A DNA stretch of 64,000 nucleotides. Origin: Oreohelix idahoensis (Eukaryota; Mollusca; Gastropoda; Stylommatophora; Oreohelicidae). Location: contig JAMPIV010008522.1 in the NCBI GenBank assembly GCA_024509875.1, positions 67,001 to 131,000 on the forward strand. Reading direction: 5' to 3'. The translations under genes were made by a program, and so were the position numbers. Under the pieces are notes generated by a model. That model was given only the letters and a program-made list of their open reading frames with translations, was not told the origin of the DNA and searched no databases. Positions 59,201-64,000 of this stretch are shown piece by piece; position 1 is the first letter of the stretch, and every line of letters starts with the position of its first letter.

Positions 59201-62200
59201 GTAAGCTGAAGTTCCCACTCCTGTGGTATGACTGTCAAAGACTAGAGGGGTCACTAGATTTAAAAAAACAAACAAACAGGCATCTCTGTCTAAGTGTGAT
59301 ACATGTGAATCTTGTCAGGGATATGAAGGAAGTAAGACAGTATCATAGAGCAGAATGGACATGTGCCAGTGTAACAAGAGATGAGAAGATGATGGTGATG
59401 GATATGATACACGCCGAGGAAACTGCTGACAGCATTACAAGGCAGTCCTTGTTCTGGAACCCTCAGGGTAAGAGGAAGGGAGAGCAAAGAACAAATGGAG
59501 AAGAAAACTGGAGACAGACATGGAGTTGATGGCATGCAAAAGGAAGACTATGGATACATTTGTTGAAGACTTATGCTCCTTAGGGAATTGAAAGGTGGTG
59601 AAAGAGAGGAATATATGGCACCAGGATAGAGGAAATGCACTGAAGAAAGACAGTCAGAGGATGAGAGAGAGAGAGAAGTCATGTAAGGAAATACAACAAC
59701 AGATTAAAAAAAAAAAAAACACAAAACAATGCAACAAAAAAATTAGTGACTTTTTGGAAGACAGAAAGACATACAAAGGGGGCCATTTGTATAGATAAAA
59801 TGTAATGGACAGATTTTTAAAAAAAAACTAAAAAAAAAGCAGCACAGAGCGAATGATACACAAATTAGAGAAACAAAATAAAACAAGAGGTAAAAATTGT
59901 CACACACAGACAAAAAAAGGTGACACAGAAGGTATAAAAAGTTAAGTAGAGAAAAAAAGAACCAAAGAAGTAAAGCAGAAAGATAGAGAGAAAGTGGCAC
60001 ACAGAAACTAAAGAAATAATACAATGCATGATGAATGAAGTAGTACAGAGATGAAAAAAGTGATCTAAAAATAGTCAAATGAAGCAAAATAAAGAAAATG
60101 GTGACAAAGATAGAGAGAGAGATAGGGAGAGAGAGAGAGAGAGAGAGATAGAGAGATAGATAGAGAGAAAGAGAGATATAGATAGAGAGAGAGAGAGAGA
60201 AAAAAGACAGAAAGTCACAAAAGAAGACTGATGAGAGAAAATTATGTAACAGTGAGACACATACTGAGAACAGTGACATAAGAGGGAAAAATGTATAAAA
60301 AAAAGGCAACAAGAGAGATAATAGGACAAAGTGTAAAATGAAGTAACACACCATTATGTTCCTATGTAACTGGAATGAATGTAACTGTAAAATGAAGTAA
60401 CACACCATTATGTTCCTATGTAACTGGAATGAATGTAACTGTAAAATGAAGTAACACACCATTATGTTCCTATGTAACTGGAATGAATGTAACTGTAAAA
60501 TGAAGTAACACACCATTATGTTCCTATGTAACTGGAATGAATGTAACTGTAAAATGAAGTAACACACCATTATGTTCCTATGTAACTGGAATGAATGTAA
60601 CTGTAAAATGCAAGAGGAAGAATGGAAGTTCACCTGCTGATAATGGTGTCAAGACAAAATCATCTTGTCCAGGCCTCAAAGCATCCCTTGTAGCCAATCC
60701 AAAATCTCCTATCTTAACATGAAGGTCACTCCCTGAGAGGAAAATGTTCCTTGGCTGGTACAAAAGTGAAAAACACGTGGTGCTTAAACATAGCATGTTA
60801 AATGCTTAAACACAGCATGCATCTTAACAGAAACTGCTAACAATCTAAGTTTATTTTGATGTTGAATGATGTGACTTCTGACCTCAATACATTTCCAAGT
60901 CCAAGAAAATGGTTTTAGTTAAGGTCCTTCATGATCTGCTTTTGTGCAAATGTGAACCTGGCACCATACTACTTTATCTTTTACCTTCAATGGTGAAGTA
61001 AAAAATATGATATGTATACACAGTCTGTCACCCTTTTGCTCCAGATGCAACACAGGGCAGCAGTTGTTGATATCTATCACATTTTTTCATAACAAGTGGA
61101 ACACAGGGTTGCAGATGATGATGTCCACTTCCTTTTGTTCCATGTGAAGCACATGGCTGAGGCTGCTGTTTGTTACCAATTTCTACTCTGAACTGTCTTC
61201 TTCAGCCCCACCCAGATCTTGGTTGCTGTGGATTCCTCTTCCATCATTCTTCTCCTGGTTTCTTTGCACCTTACTCTTCTCTTCCCTTGTGGGTTCTAGT
61301 CAAGGATATGTCTGGTTATACCGTAAAGTTGTGTATTTCTTATTCATCTCCATTTTTCTCTCTTCAATCTTCAGCTGTGTAGACTGTTGTCTGGTTCCCT
61401 CTCACAGCTCTTGTGTTTCTTATTGCATCTAATCATTTGACATCTTTTGGAAGACTAAGCCATACAGAACCATGAGGGACAGAACTCACTTGAAATATAA
61501 TTTACACATATCCTCTGTTTCAAATCCAATAAAACTGTAGAGTTTTAACCAGCATCATCCTCTCTAAACTGTAACATTAAGATTCCATTGCCTCTATTTA
61601 TAAATGATTCTAAACTGTATCATTAAGATCCCACTGCCTCCATTTATACATGACCCTAAACTGTATAATTAAGATTCCATTGCCTTCATTTGTAAATTAT
61701 CCTAAATTGCTATCACTGATCCTATTGCCTCCATTTATACATGACCCAAAATAGCATCCTCACAACAGAGTTCATTACCATAATCCTCTTTTCTTACAAG
61801 GCTAAATACATTTTTTGCAAGCTTGAGGTCGAGGAAAAATGAAGGCTGGATAATTGACGATTTAGATAATAGGATAAATAATATTAAATAATCCATAAAG
61901 CACAAATGGCTGTCACCTCAACCAGAACAGGGAAAGCTATAGACCAGTGATTCCCAAAGTGGGCGGTAACAAGCCCCCCTCCCCCCCGGCACTGGAATGA
62001 TCCATGGGGACGATAAGGGACAATTGGGCCACAGGGGGGTGTTCAGTAGTAAAGAGTGGGTTGAGGATCTGACAGGCTAAATTCATCAATATTACTCACT
62101 CTAACACTTACATGTAAATGTGTTTTGATTATACAGGGCCCTGATGTGAGCACTACCTAGGCATTACTTCTGACTGCCGTCTGGCTTGGAAAAAACAAAT

Positions 62201-63456
62201 TGATAGAAACCGGAAGAGAGCAATTAAAAGGAGAACAAACCACAACCCACCACTCTTCCCTAACTTTGCTTGTCCCAGTTTCTCATACACCTAATAATAG
62301 AGGTTCCCAACGTAAGGTACGCGTCCCAGGGGGTACAAGAAGCTTGTCAAGCAGGTGCGGCGAATATTTGGTAACTGTGGTCATGGTCTTGTGGTTCAAC
62401 CCTAGCAGTCTTCTTGGCCAGAGTAACCAGTCGGTTACCACATATGAACATTCATAATATAAGAATAAGACCGCAATGCAACAAACTGCATTATCCTATT
62501 CAAAATTTGCATAGCACTGTTAGTGAAAAAAAAAGGTTGTGGATTTGAGTGACAACACTGAGGCGGGGATGAGATAGGAAAGATATGTTGTGCAGTGGTT
62601 GAATTACTAGGATCATTAAGTAAGGCATAGTTTTGTCTAAAATCCTAAGCTCAGGTCACCATCGCTGATCATAAATTCTAACATAATCATCTGCTGCGAA
62701 AGCGGGTGTGAAGGATAGATAACAAAGCCTCTATTGTCCACTCAGTCAACCTCAAAGAAACTAACAACCAAAAGGGTGTGGCCAGCTCACAAAAATTTAA
62801 TAAACATCTTCTGGATGGTGACAATCAATGCTAAAAAGTGTTTACCAGTTAAACATCGGTGAGTGTCCACTGGCAAGGTGTGTCCAAATGTTTGGTGGCA
62901 GCTGACAAAATTAGATATCTGCAGATGTTTAATAAGGACCAACTTTGCTTTGTTGCAGATTTGATTGTCTCAGTATTCAGGGGAGCTAGTGATAACGTGA
63001 TATACATGATACGTTAATAAAGAAGAGGAAAGTTTCAATACAGCCAAGTCTATAACCAACGGTGCTATTTATTGTTTTAAAAAAATGTAATGCAGGAACA
63101 TGGGGGGGGGGGAGAGAGAACACACACACACACGCTGGGAATATGCTCTGGGAGCTAAGGGGGCGGTAACCCAAAAAAGTTTGGGAAACAGTGCTACAGG
63201 GAGATGTCAACTACCCGAGGCTGTCCACTTCAAATATATTCAAGCTGACGTCTGAGGATGTTTAAAGAAAAAGAATAACCCATAATGTAGAGAATATTAT
63301 CATTGCGTGTAATTATTAACAGTTTTACTATTCTACTTCATCCAGTGATTCATACCTTAAGATCTCTATGGATAATTCCATCTGTATGTATAAAATCAAC
63401 ACCTTGCAAAATCTGATGGAAGATCCGAATGTTATCTGAACGCATGGCTGCATCAT
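41063..63456 (-). CDS. EIF2AK1: EIF2AK1 (HRI)-like eIF2-alpha kinase, last six coding exons
   Basis: Six minus-strand exons (63456-63356, 60754-60634, 59241-59159, 57058-56890, 50801-50740, 41212-41063) join in phase for 228 codons including the stop. They carry HRDLK plus PRNIFL, DFGLA, YASPEQL, KSDMYSLG, EMF...TEMER, RPSA and a coiled-coil tail. PRNIFL, the SPEQL...YD.KSDMYSLG run and the final coiled coil point to HRI rather than PERK or GCN2. HRI phosphorylates eIF2-alpha in the cytosol under heme shortage, oxidative or mitochondrial stress. The N-lobe and N-terminus lie beyond the right edge. Introns of 1.5-9.5 kb are full of transposons. One donor is GC. Confidence 0.88.
41213..42913. 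other. Kinase intron, left part
   Basis: Non-coding intron sequence. A degenerate tandem repeat of about 45 bp built on GAGATCCAACTCTGGAATTC lies at 42043-42165. Nothing else was recognised. Confidence 0.5.
42914..43490 (+). pseudogene. LINE-F-type RNase H and C-terminal fragment
   Basis: The frame contains an RNase H domain: VVILTDALSVLQAL with the catalytic Asp, and LQWIPSHCCVPGNEKADKLA. A frameshift near 43350 leads to the downstream LRTGQNKMNKHMYKL, PLCTCGLNEQTTEHVL block. This is typical of jockey/I-type LINEs. It is 5'-truncated, frameshifted and inactive. It lies in the last kinase intron, antisense to the kinase. Confidence 0.8.
43491..43582 (+). pseudogene. LINE-A copy 2, first fragment
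   Basis: KEKFTATISN and EFQKLEEEANTKDY correspond to the stretch just after the endonuclease in LINE-A copy 1 (10280-10350). It marks the start of an old LINE-A copy now scattered up to 50412. Confidence 0.6.
43583..44002 (-). pseudogene. LINE-E RNase H and C-terminal fragment
   Basis: Minus-strand sense includes WHEWKTSIEASNLQELVW, YFPGDAGVRRNERADRLALR (an RNase H end motif) and NMDK.EILKAINDHL. Towards 43600 a Cys-containing end leads to a (CAATAA)n-like tail. A second copy of the end lies at 58340-58480. Confidence 0.65.
44003..44640 (+). pseudogene. LINE-C copy 3, diverged
   Basis: The 3' part of LINE-C: FTY then TPDGG, INNRMNKARTAFASL, SVLLYGVEYWRV, HTIIAGRRWSWVGH, RKRGQPK and FVAALQDATRRDGH. 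It is followed by the diagnostic 3' UTR (GCTTTGACAGTCTGCGGCTA) and a GAAGAA tail. Several stops and one deletion mark it as older than copies 1 and 2. Confidence 0.8.
44641..45134 (+). pseudogene. LINE-A copy 2, middle fragment
   Basis: A decayed version of LINE-A 10640-11160: FKDKNEILLGNIKGQMKRW, then the GPDGISA block and a PKIGDL...RGIVLLSMPG equivalent spread over several frames. It is cut at 45147 by LINE-B and continues at 49762. Confidence 0.7.
45948..47000 (+). pseudogene. LINE-B endonuclease, frameshifted
   Basis: EEP endonuclease motifs in two frames. First come LGCWNVRTM, DIAALQETRLAGSG and FYWQGKD (to about 46205). After a short deletion come GFAVKKSLTKM, ERLLTLRLQTSTG, SVYAPTL, VLLGDFNARVGAD, WHQLDLILVRR and the intact terminal SADCDTDHSLV. 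The natural frame then passes into the pre-RT region (NDWFDASSD) and is cut by LINE-C at 47000, resuming at 47629. Confidence 0.85.
47001..47619 (+). mobile_element. LINE-C copy 1, 5'-truncated, inside LINE-B
   Basis: A 9-bp duplication, AGATGTGAT, flanks it at 46992-47000 and 47620-47628. It carries the last about 190 residues of LINE-C (DGGAGKDINIRMNKARTAFF, SVLLYGAECWRV, LRRDPDAITRTAM, VVALQDATRRDGH), its short 3' UTR (GACTGCTTTGACGGTCGGTG) and a GAAGAAGAA tail. It is nearly identical to copy 2 at 51083-51966, so it is young. By chance it is in frame with LINE-B. Confidence 0.9.
47629..49714 (+). pseudogene. LINE-B reverse transcriptase (cut off from its 5' part)
   Basis: A long, stop-free frame of about 695 codons: KRSAMNEYKCSPSARTLQIL, APGSDGIPPDLIK, NNYRGISLLSIVGKV, YPESQCGFRAGRSTTDMIF, catalytic FIDLTKAFD, the VKQGCVLAPTLFG block and catalytic FTDDAAVA. 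The C-terminal YLGSTIN, LLYGSETWTT, RCLRRIL and GRPQLRFKDECKRD region completes a LINE RT. The ORF nominally opens at 47519, but its first 37 codons are LINE-C sequence. Separation from the endonuclease makes the element non-functional. Confidence 0.88.
49762..50412 (+). pseudogene. LINE-A copy 2, last fragment
   Basis: This continues LINE-A after the LINE-B insertion: RKTYEDMKCRFLHEGQL, FKIRTEVQ, LENLEFANDLALLSHN (catalytic block with N for the first D), then IQKARAAFTALGNIWRSKEI. Frames shift repeatedly. It ends near 50412. Confidence 0.8.
50413..50739. repeat. Kinase intron with 46-bp minisatellite
   Basis: Three imperfect copies of a 46-bp unit (start ACAGTTAGCCTTGACCTAAC, end GAGCTCTGTCAA) occupy 50482-50619. 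The rest is plain intron next to kinase exon 50740-50801. Confidence 0.7.
50740..50801 (-). CDS. EIF2AK1: EIF2AK1-like exon with RPSA motif
   Basis: A 62-bp exon between acceptor CCCTATAG and a consensus donor CAG|GTAAGC. Its first two bases complete the codon begun in exon 57058-56890. It encodes SKRPSAQDVLSSRLFLSLEQ, the conserved end of the kinase C-lobe (RPSA, LL/F). It survives as a small host island between LINE-A copy 2 and LINE-D. Confidence 0.85.
50802..50992. other. Short kinase intron remnant
   Basis: Intron sequence between the exon acceptor and the LINE-D target duplication (CAATAATATTTT, 50981-50992). Confidence 0.6.
51083..51966 (-). mobile_element. LINE-C copy 2, 5'-truncated, inside LINE-D
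   Basis: An 11-bp perfect duplication (AGGAGGAAGAC on the minus strand) lies at 51072-51082 and 51967-51977. The insert carries the second half of a LINE RT with an open frame at 51922-51122: LEYADDIALLAHSHQH with the catalytic DD, FTYLGSIVTPDGGAGKDINI, SVLLYGAECWRV, TWRRTVEAEMQRMNQSWG. It ends with the GAAGAA tail. It is the longest and best preserved LINE-C copy here. Confidence 0.9.
51978..54075 (-). pseudogene. LINE-D reverse transcriptase, broken
   Basis: Minus-strand blocks in order: ENQKLFYKILKNMRKEKQCP, MGKAAGHDGITPEIVKYMGA, IPKDW followed by a stop, CFLDLEKALDKVPWNKLW (first catalytic block with L for F in AFD), TTTGVRQGEILSPYLF, ISELAFADDVALIAKSE (catalytic DD), YLGAVIDRKGG, PVLTYGCKSWAM, RWFGHVCRMGEDR and SPGRPKVHWEDNIRQSLKDR. 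The endonuclease is missing. At least one stop and one frameshift occur. Confidence 0.85.
54125..54562 (-). mobile_element. LINE-D copy 2, 438-bp 3' fragment
   Basis: It is flanked by TTAAACAA at 54117-54124 and 54563-54570. It encodes MTYGCESWAVITMHKSELQI, ATRRDMVHN, then MGEDQLPQQ and SPGQPRAHWEGNIRQSLKD, and ends in a TAAG-repeat tail. It sits about 50 bp from copy 1 in the same orientation but is a separate insertion. Confidence 0.85.
54571..55160. other. Kinase intron, unassigned
   Basis: A/T-rich intron DNA without recognised repeats or exons. Confidence 0.5.
55165..55450 (+). repeat. tRNA-derived SINE-2, copy 1
   Basis: A tRNA-like head with a B-box-like GGTTTGATCCC (mutated from GGTTCGATCCC) follows TGCACTGGCTTCCTAGCTC. 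The body shared with 58868-59138 includes GTCGACCCAGCCTCATGAAT, GGAAGGTTAAGGCGGCC, and ATATTCCCAATATGCCTCAA, ending near ATCCTTTACCTTT. The antisense ORF here is incidental. Confidence 0.8.
55530..56125 (+). pseudogene. LINE-G (RTE-type) RT C-terminal fragment
   Basis: Readable blocks in shifting frames include ENGRLDTQIETRCQKASA, a NIQISVWKLN equivalent, KQIKWFGHLIRNEP, SGFRALERPRGRCIDNITEV and THLAQEHKLQLTTL. This is the typical end of an RTE-type LINE, heavily decayed. It is antisense to the kinase inside its intron. Confidence 0.7.
56170..56885 (+). pseudogene. LINE-F fragment abutting a kinase exon
   Basis: An RNase H end (QWIPSHCNIPGNEEADRLAK) leads to KQVVIFRLRTGHNRLEYHLF and on to SLKLTTAFFEHIQVHA in later frames. 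It is split at 56395 by LINE-C copy 4. Its right edge lies at or inside the splice donor of kinase exon 57058-56890; in the 6411-6750 copy a GAAGAA tail follows the same point. Stops are frequent. Confidence 0.75.
56396..56603 (+). mobile_element. LINE-C copy 4, 3' tail only, in LINE-F
   Basis: A 13-bp duplication, ATGTTATCAGTTC, lies at 56383-56395 and 56604-56616. The insert has two degenerate tandem versions of the LINE-C C-terminal block (TTGCCCTAAAGACGCCA / TTGCCCTAAGACGCCACTAG), then GACTGCTTTGACGGTCGGTG and a (GAA)n tail. Confidence 0.88.
56890..57058 (-). CDS. EIF2AK1: EIF2AK1-like exon: SDMYSLG / TEMER, GC donor
   Basis: A 169-bp exon after acceptor TTTCCCAG. It encodes SDMYSLGVMLYEMFHVFTTE, then MERVQEIQQLRGG, KKWSLEVRILLRTLT. 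SDMYSLG is kinase subdomain IX and TEMER is characteristic of HRI/PERK kinases. The exon must leave one base to fit the 50801 exon, which puts the intron start at GC (CACAG|GCGTGA). The GT two bases on would break the frame. A LINE-F relic begins at this border. Confidence 0.85.
57181..57345 (+). repeat. Family D, copy 4
   Basis: GTTCCTTACAGAGCATGGAG, CACCGTAGCTGGTTCCCTTG, AAGCATTCAAATGCTC, and GATGAGGTTGCCAACCTCAT with a near-palindromic GAGGTTGCCAACCTC core, then TTTTAGTCACC. It lies in the kinase intron. Confidence 0.7.
57500..57724 (-). pseudogene. Possible gag-like N-terminal relic
   Basis: The 74-residue frame has MMQQQQDYQEQMKNMLHMIS followed by FYIPTFAEFDPDK. Poly-Q helix plus an F..FDP block resembles the start of some gypsy gag proteins. 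It is short and isolated, so the call is weak. Confidence 0.3.
57725..58340. other. Kinase intron, unassigned
   Basis: A/T-rich intron sequence without recognised features. Confidence 0.5.
58340..58480 (-). pseudogene. LINE-E 3' end, copy 2
   Basis: Minus-strand sense GHLWVCPECNDVDSVQQ (Cys-x2-Cys) followed by a CAATAA tail matches 43600-43700. It is 5'-truncated to about 140 bp. Confidence 0.65.
58585..58795 (+). repeat. tRNA-derived SINE-3
   Basis: A tRNA-like head: A-box TGGCAGAGCTGTTAGAGC, then GCTTCCTGAGG and a B-box-like GGTTTAAAACC with a flanking stem (CTACCAGGTTT/AAAACCTAG). It is followed by a non-tRNA body. Only one copy is present here. Confidence 0.55.
58868..59138 (-). repeat. 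tRNA-derived SINE-2, copy 2
   Basis: Read on the minus strand, GTGGTTAGTGCACTGGCTTC (A-box region) and an intact B box, GGTTCGATCCC, precede the shared body. It ends in ATCCTTAACCTTTTTTTAAA. It lies about 20 bp past the donor of kinase exon 59241-59159. Confidence 0.8.
59159..59241 (-). CDS. EIF2AK1: EIF2AK1-like exon: activation-loop end / SPE
   Basis: An 83-bp exon between acceptor CCCCTCTAG and donor AAG|GTATGA. The first two bases complete a codon from exon 60754-60634. It encodes FDSHTTGVGTSAYASPEQLK and GSNYDFK. HTxxVGTxxYASPEQL is the HRI activation-loop signature, and the SPE stands where most kinases have APE. A TTTGACAG eight bases inside the exon is an out-of-phase decoy acceptor. 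Confidence 0.87.
59340..59605 (+). pseudogene. LINE-A copy 3, 3' end
   Basis: This corresponds to 24820-25085 of LINE-A copy 1: a GATGGTGATGGATA start, ITRQSLFWNPQGKRKGEQRT, then FVEDLCSLGN-type codons. Frames are shifted and stops occur. Confidence 0.7.
59606..60334. repeat. Purine-rich intron DNA with (GA)n
   Basis: A-runs and an interrupted GA/GATA tract at about 60105-60200. A long minus-strand ORF across here reflects the lack of stops in CT-rich repeats and is not a gene. Confidence 0.8.
60335..60604. repeat. Five identical 54-bp tandem repeats next to a kinase exon
   Basis: Five apparently perfect copies of a 54-bp unit start AAAATGAAGTAACACACCAT. Because 54 is divisible by three, the minus strand stays open and reads as an 18-residue repeat. 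The array ends 30 bp from the end of kinase exon 60754-60634, just inside the intron. Identity among copies implies recent expansion. Confidence 0.95.
60634..60754 (-). CDS. EIF2AK1: EIF2AK1-like exon: PRNIFL / DFG
   Basis: A 121-bp exon after acceptor TTTTGTACCAG and before donor CAG|GTGAAC. It encodes PRNIFLSGSDLHVKIGDFGL, then ATRDALRPGQDDF. It follows HRDLK exactly. The Asn of RNIF and the Asp of DFG are the Mg-ATP ligands, so the active site looks intact. The extension after DFGLA is the variable HRI activation segment. Confidence 0.88.
60755..61944. repeat. Kinase intron with two minisatellite blocks
   Basis: About 61020-61165 holds three loose copies of a roughly 52-bp unit (TTTTGCTCCAGATGCAACACAGGG-like). 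About 61560-61755 holds four loose copies of a roughly 48-bp unit with CTAAACTGTATCATTAAGAT and CCTCCATTTATACATGAC. No exon was seen. Confidence 0.7.
61945..63193. mobile_element. hAT-like non-autonomous element
   Basis: The left end, CAGTGATTCCCAAAGTGGG, and the right end, whose complement is CACTGTTTCCCAAAC, form imperfect inverted repeats. Both contain a nearby GGCGGTAAC word. Flanking octamers CTATAGAC and CTACAGGG match at 5 of 8 positions, consistent with a decayed 8-bp duplication. No transposase is encoded. A second hAT-like end (GAGGTTCCCAACGTAAGGTA) lies inside near 62300, suggesting a nested or composite unit. Confidence 0.6.
63194..63355. other. Kinase intron remnant
   Basis: A short A/T-rich intron stretch between the hAT-like element and the donor GTATGA of exon 63456-63356. 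Confidence 0.6.
63356..63456 (-). CDS. EIF2AK1: EIF2AK1-like exon: catalytic loop HRDLK
   Basis: A 101-bp exon between acceptor ATTTTCACAG and donor AAG|GTATGA. Its first two bases finish an upstream codon. It encodes DAAMRSDNIRIFHQILQGVD, then FIHTDGIIHRDLK. IFHQILQGV.(F/Y)IH is the kinase helix before the catalytic loop, and the catalytic Asp of HRD is present. Confidence 0.88.
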
Positions 63457-63517
63457 CTGTGAAAATACCAATAAACCTCTACATATTCATAAATTCTGCA
63501 ATAATAACAACTTTAAC

Positions 63518-63549
63518 TTCCCAGAATTCTCAGCCACTGATGTTCTTCG
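63518..63549 (-). CDS. Tentative 32-bp kinase micro-exon
   Basis: A good acceptor (TTTGCTTGCAG) and a weak donor (GAA|GTTAAAG) define a 32-bp stretch. In one frame it fits the phase needed by exon 63456-63356. The peptide would fall in the poorly conserved insert before the catalytic loop, so homology cannot confirm it. Confidence 0.2.
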
Positions 63550-63751
63550 CTGCAAGCAAATAAAATACAAACAGGTTAAATATTAACTTCACACAAAATG
63601 AAGACAAAACAAACTTGACACTGCAACTATGAAGTCTTCATTAGCAAAGGTCAGTTGATCTTTGTTGACTGATGAAGGCCTTTTAACCTCATGTGATTTT
63701 GGGGTGGTTTTTGAGAAGACGAAGAAAGAATGTAACCACAGCTCCCTATGA

Positions 63752-63925
63752 CAAGCCATAAGAGGCAACTAATATGAGGTTGTGTATGGGGATGGCAACC
63801 TCATTATGTAAAACAAACTGCTACAAAAACTATCTCTACAACAGTATATGAAGTGATCTGAAGCAAGTAGCTTCTGAGGGAGCCTGCCACGGTGATGGCT
63901 CAGTGCTCTGTACGGAGATACTTTC
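63752..63925 (-). repeat. Family D, copy 5 (reversed)
   Basis: On the minus strand: CTCCGTACAGAGCAC near 63915, GAGCCATCACCGTGGCAGGC, and GAGGTTGCCATCCCCATACA followed by CCTCATATTAGTTGCCTC near 63765. It sits at the window's right end within the kinase gene. Confidence 0.65.
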
Positions 63926-64000
63926 AAATTAGTATCAGTTTGACCTAGCAAAACAAAATGCACATTTCAAATGTGCCACAACTATTATTATCCTACAACA

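Noticed and set aside
59743..60633. A 296-residue minus-strand ORF with five 18-residue repeats
   Set aside because: It is explained by a 54-bp intronic minisatellite plus CT-rich DNA lacking stops. It starts right at the kinase splice donor and has no family features.

Overview
The window looks like animal nuclear DNA, probably from an invertebrate and plausibly a lophotrochozoan such as a mollusc. The evidence is low gene density, GT-AG introns, tRNA-derived SINEs, many endonuclease-type LINEs with short simple-repeat tails, Ty3/gypsy LTR elements, Tc1 and hAT transposons, and AT-rich microsatellites. The taxon is an inference. Nothing bacterial or operon-like was seen.

One host gene is supported. 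On the minus strand, from beyond the right edge to 41063, lie the last six coding exons of an EIF2AK1 (HRI)-like eIF2-alpha kinase. They run 63456-63356, 60754-60634, 59241-59159, 57058-56890, 50801-50740 and 41212-41063. All reading phases join without a stop. They cover the HRDLK loop, DFG, the APE-like SPE motif, the SDMYSLG/TEMER lower lobe and the C-terminal coiled coil. One donor site reads GC instead of GT. The introns are packed with retroelements and minisatellites.

Left part (1-9395): SINEs, an internally deleted Tc1-like element (1289-1882), an AT-rich microsatellite block, a LINE relic, and copies of an unnamed dispersed repeat here called family D. From 9396 to 25100 lies one roughly 3 kb LINE (LINE-A, 12-bp target duplication with one mismatch). 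Two LTR retrotransposons split it: an internally deleted one (11429-14765, duplication GACAG) and a 9.4-kb one (15067-24441, duplication CAGG).

The 9.4-kb element is the most unusual object here. It keeps a long gag-protease frame, but reverse transcriptase, RNase H and integrase are absent. In their place is an intact 723-residue ORF with a DEK C-terminal-domain-like N-terminus, a coiled-coil middle and an arginine/serine repeat region. A second young LTR element (26728-35936, minus strand, 2.5-kb LTRs, duplication GTCTA) has one intact 1025-residue gag / protease-like / integrase ORF and also no reverse transcriptase. Its domain order resembles Gmr1-like elements.

Right part (37.8-64 kb): a frameshifted Tc1 element inside a TA microsatellite, then the kinase gene with its TE-filled introns. 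The last kinase intron holds a three-level nest: LINE-C inside LINE-B inside an old LINE-A copy. The LINE-B/LINE-C junction makes a misleading 447-residue chimeric ORF. Further LINE-D, LINE-E, LINE-F and RTE-type fragments, tRNA SINEs and a hAT-like element fill the rest. Family names LINE-A to LINE-G, SINE-0 to SINE-3 and D are local labels, not database names.
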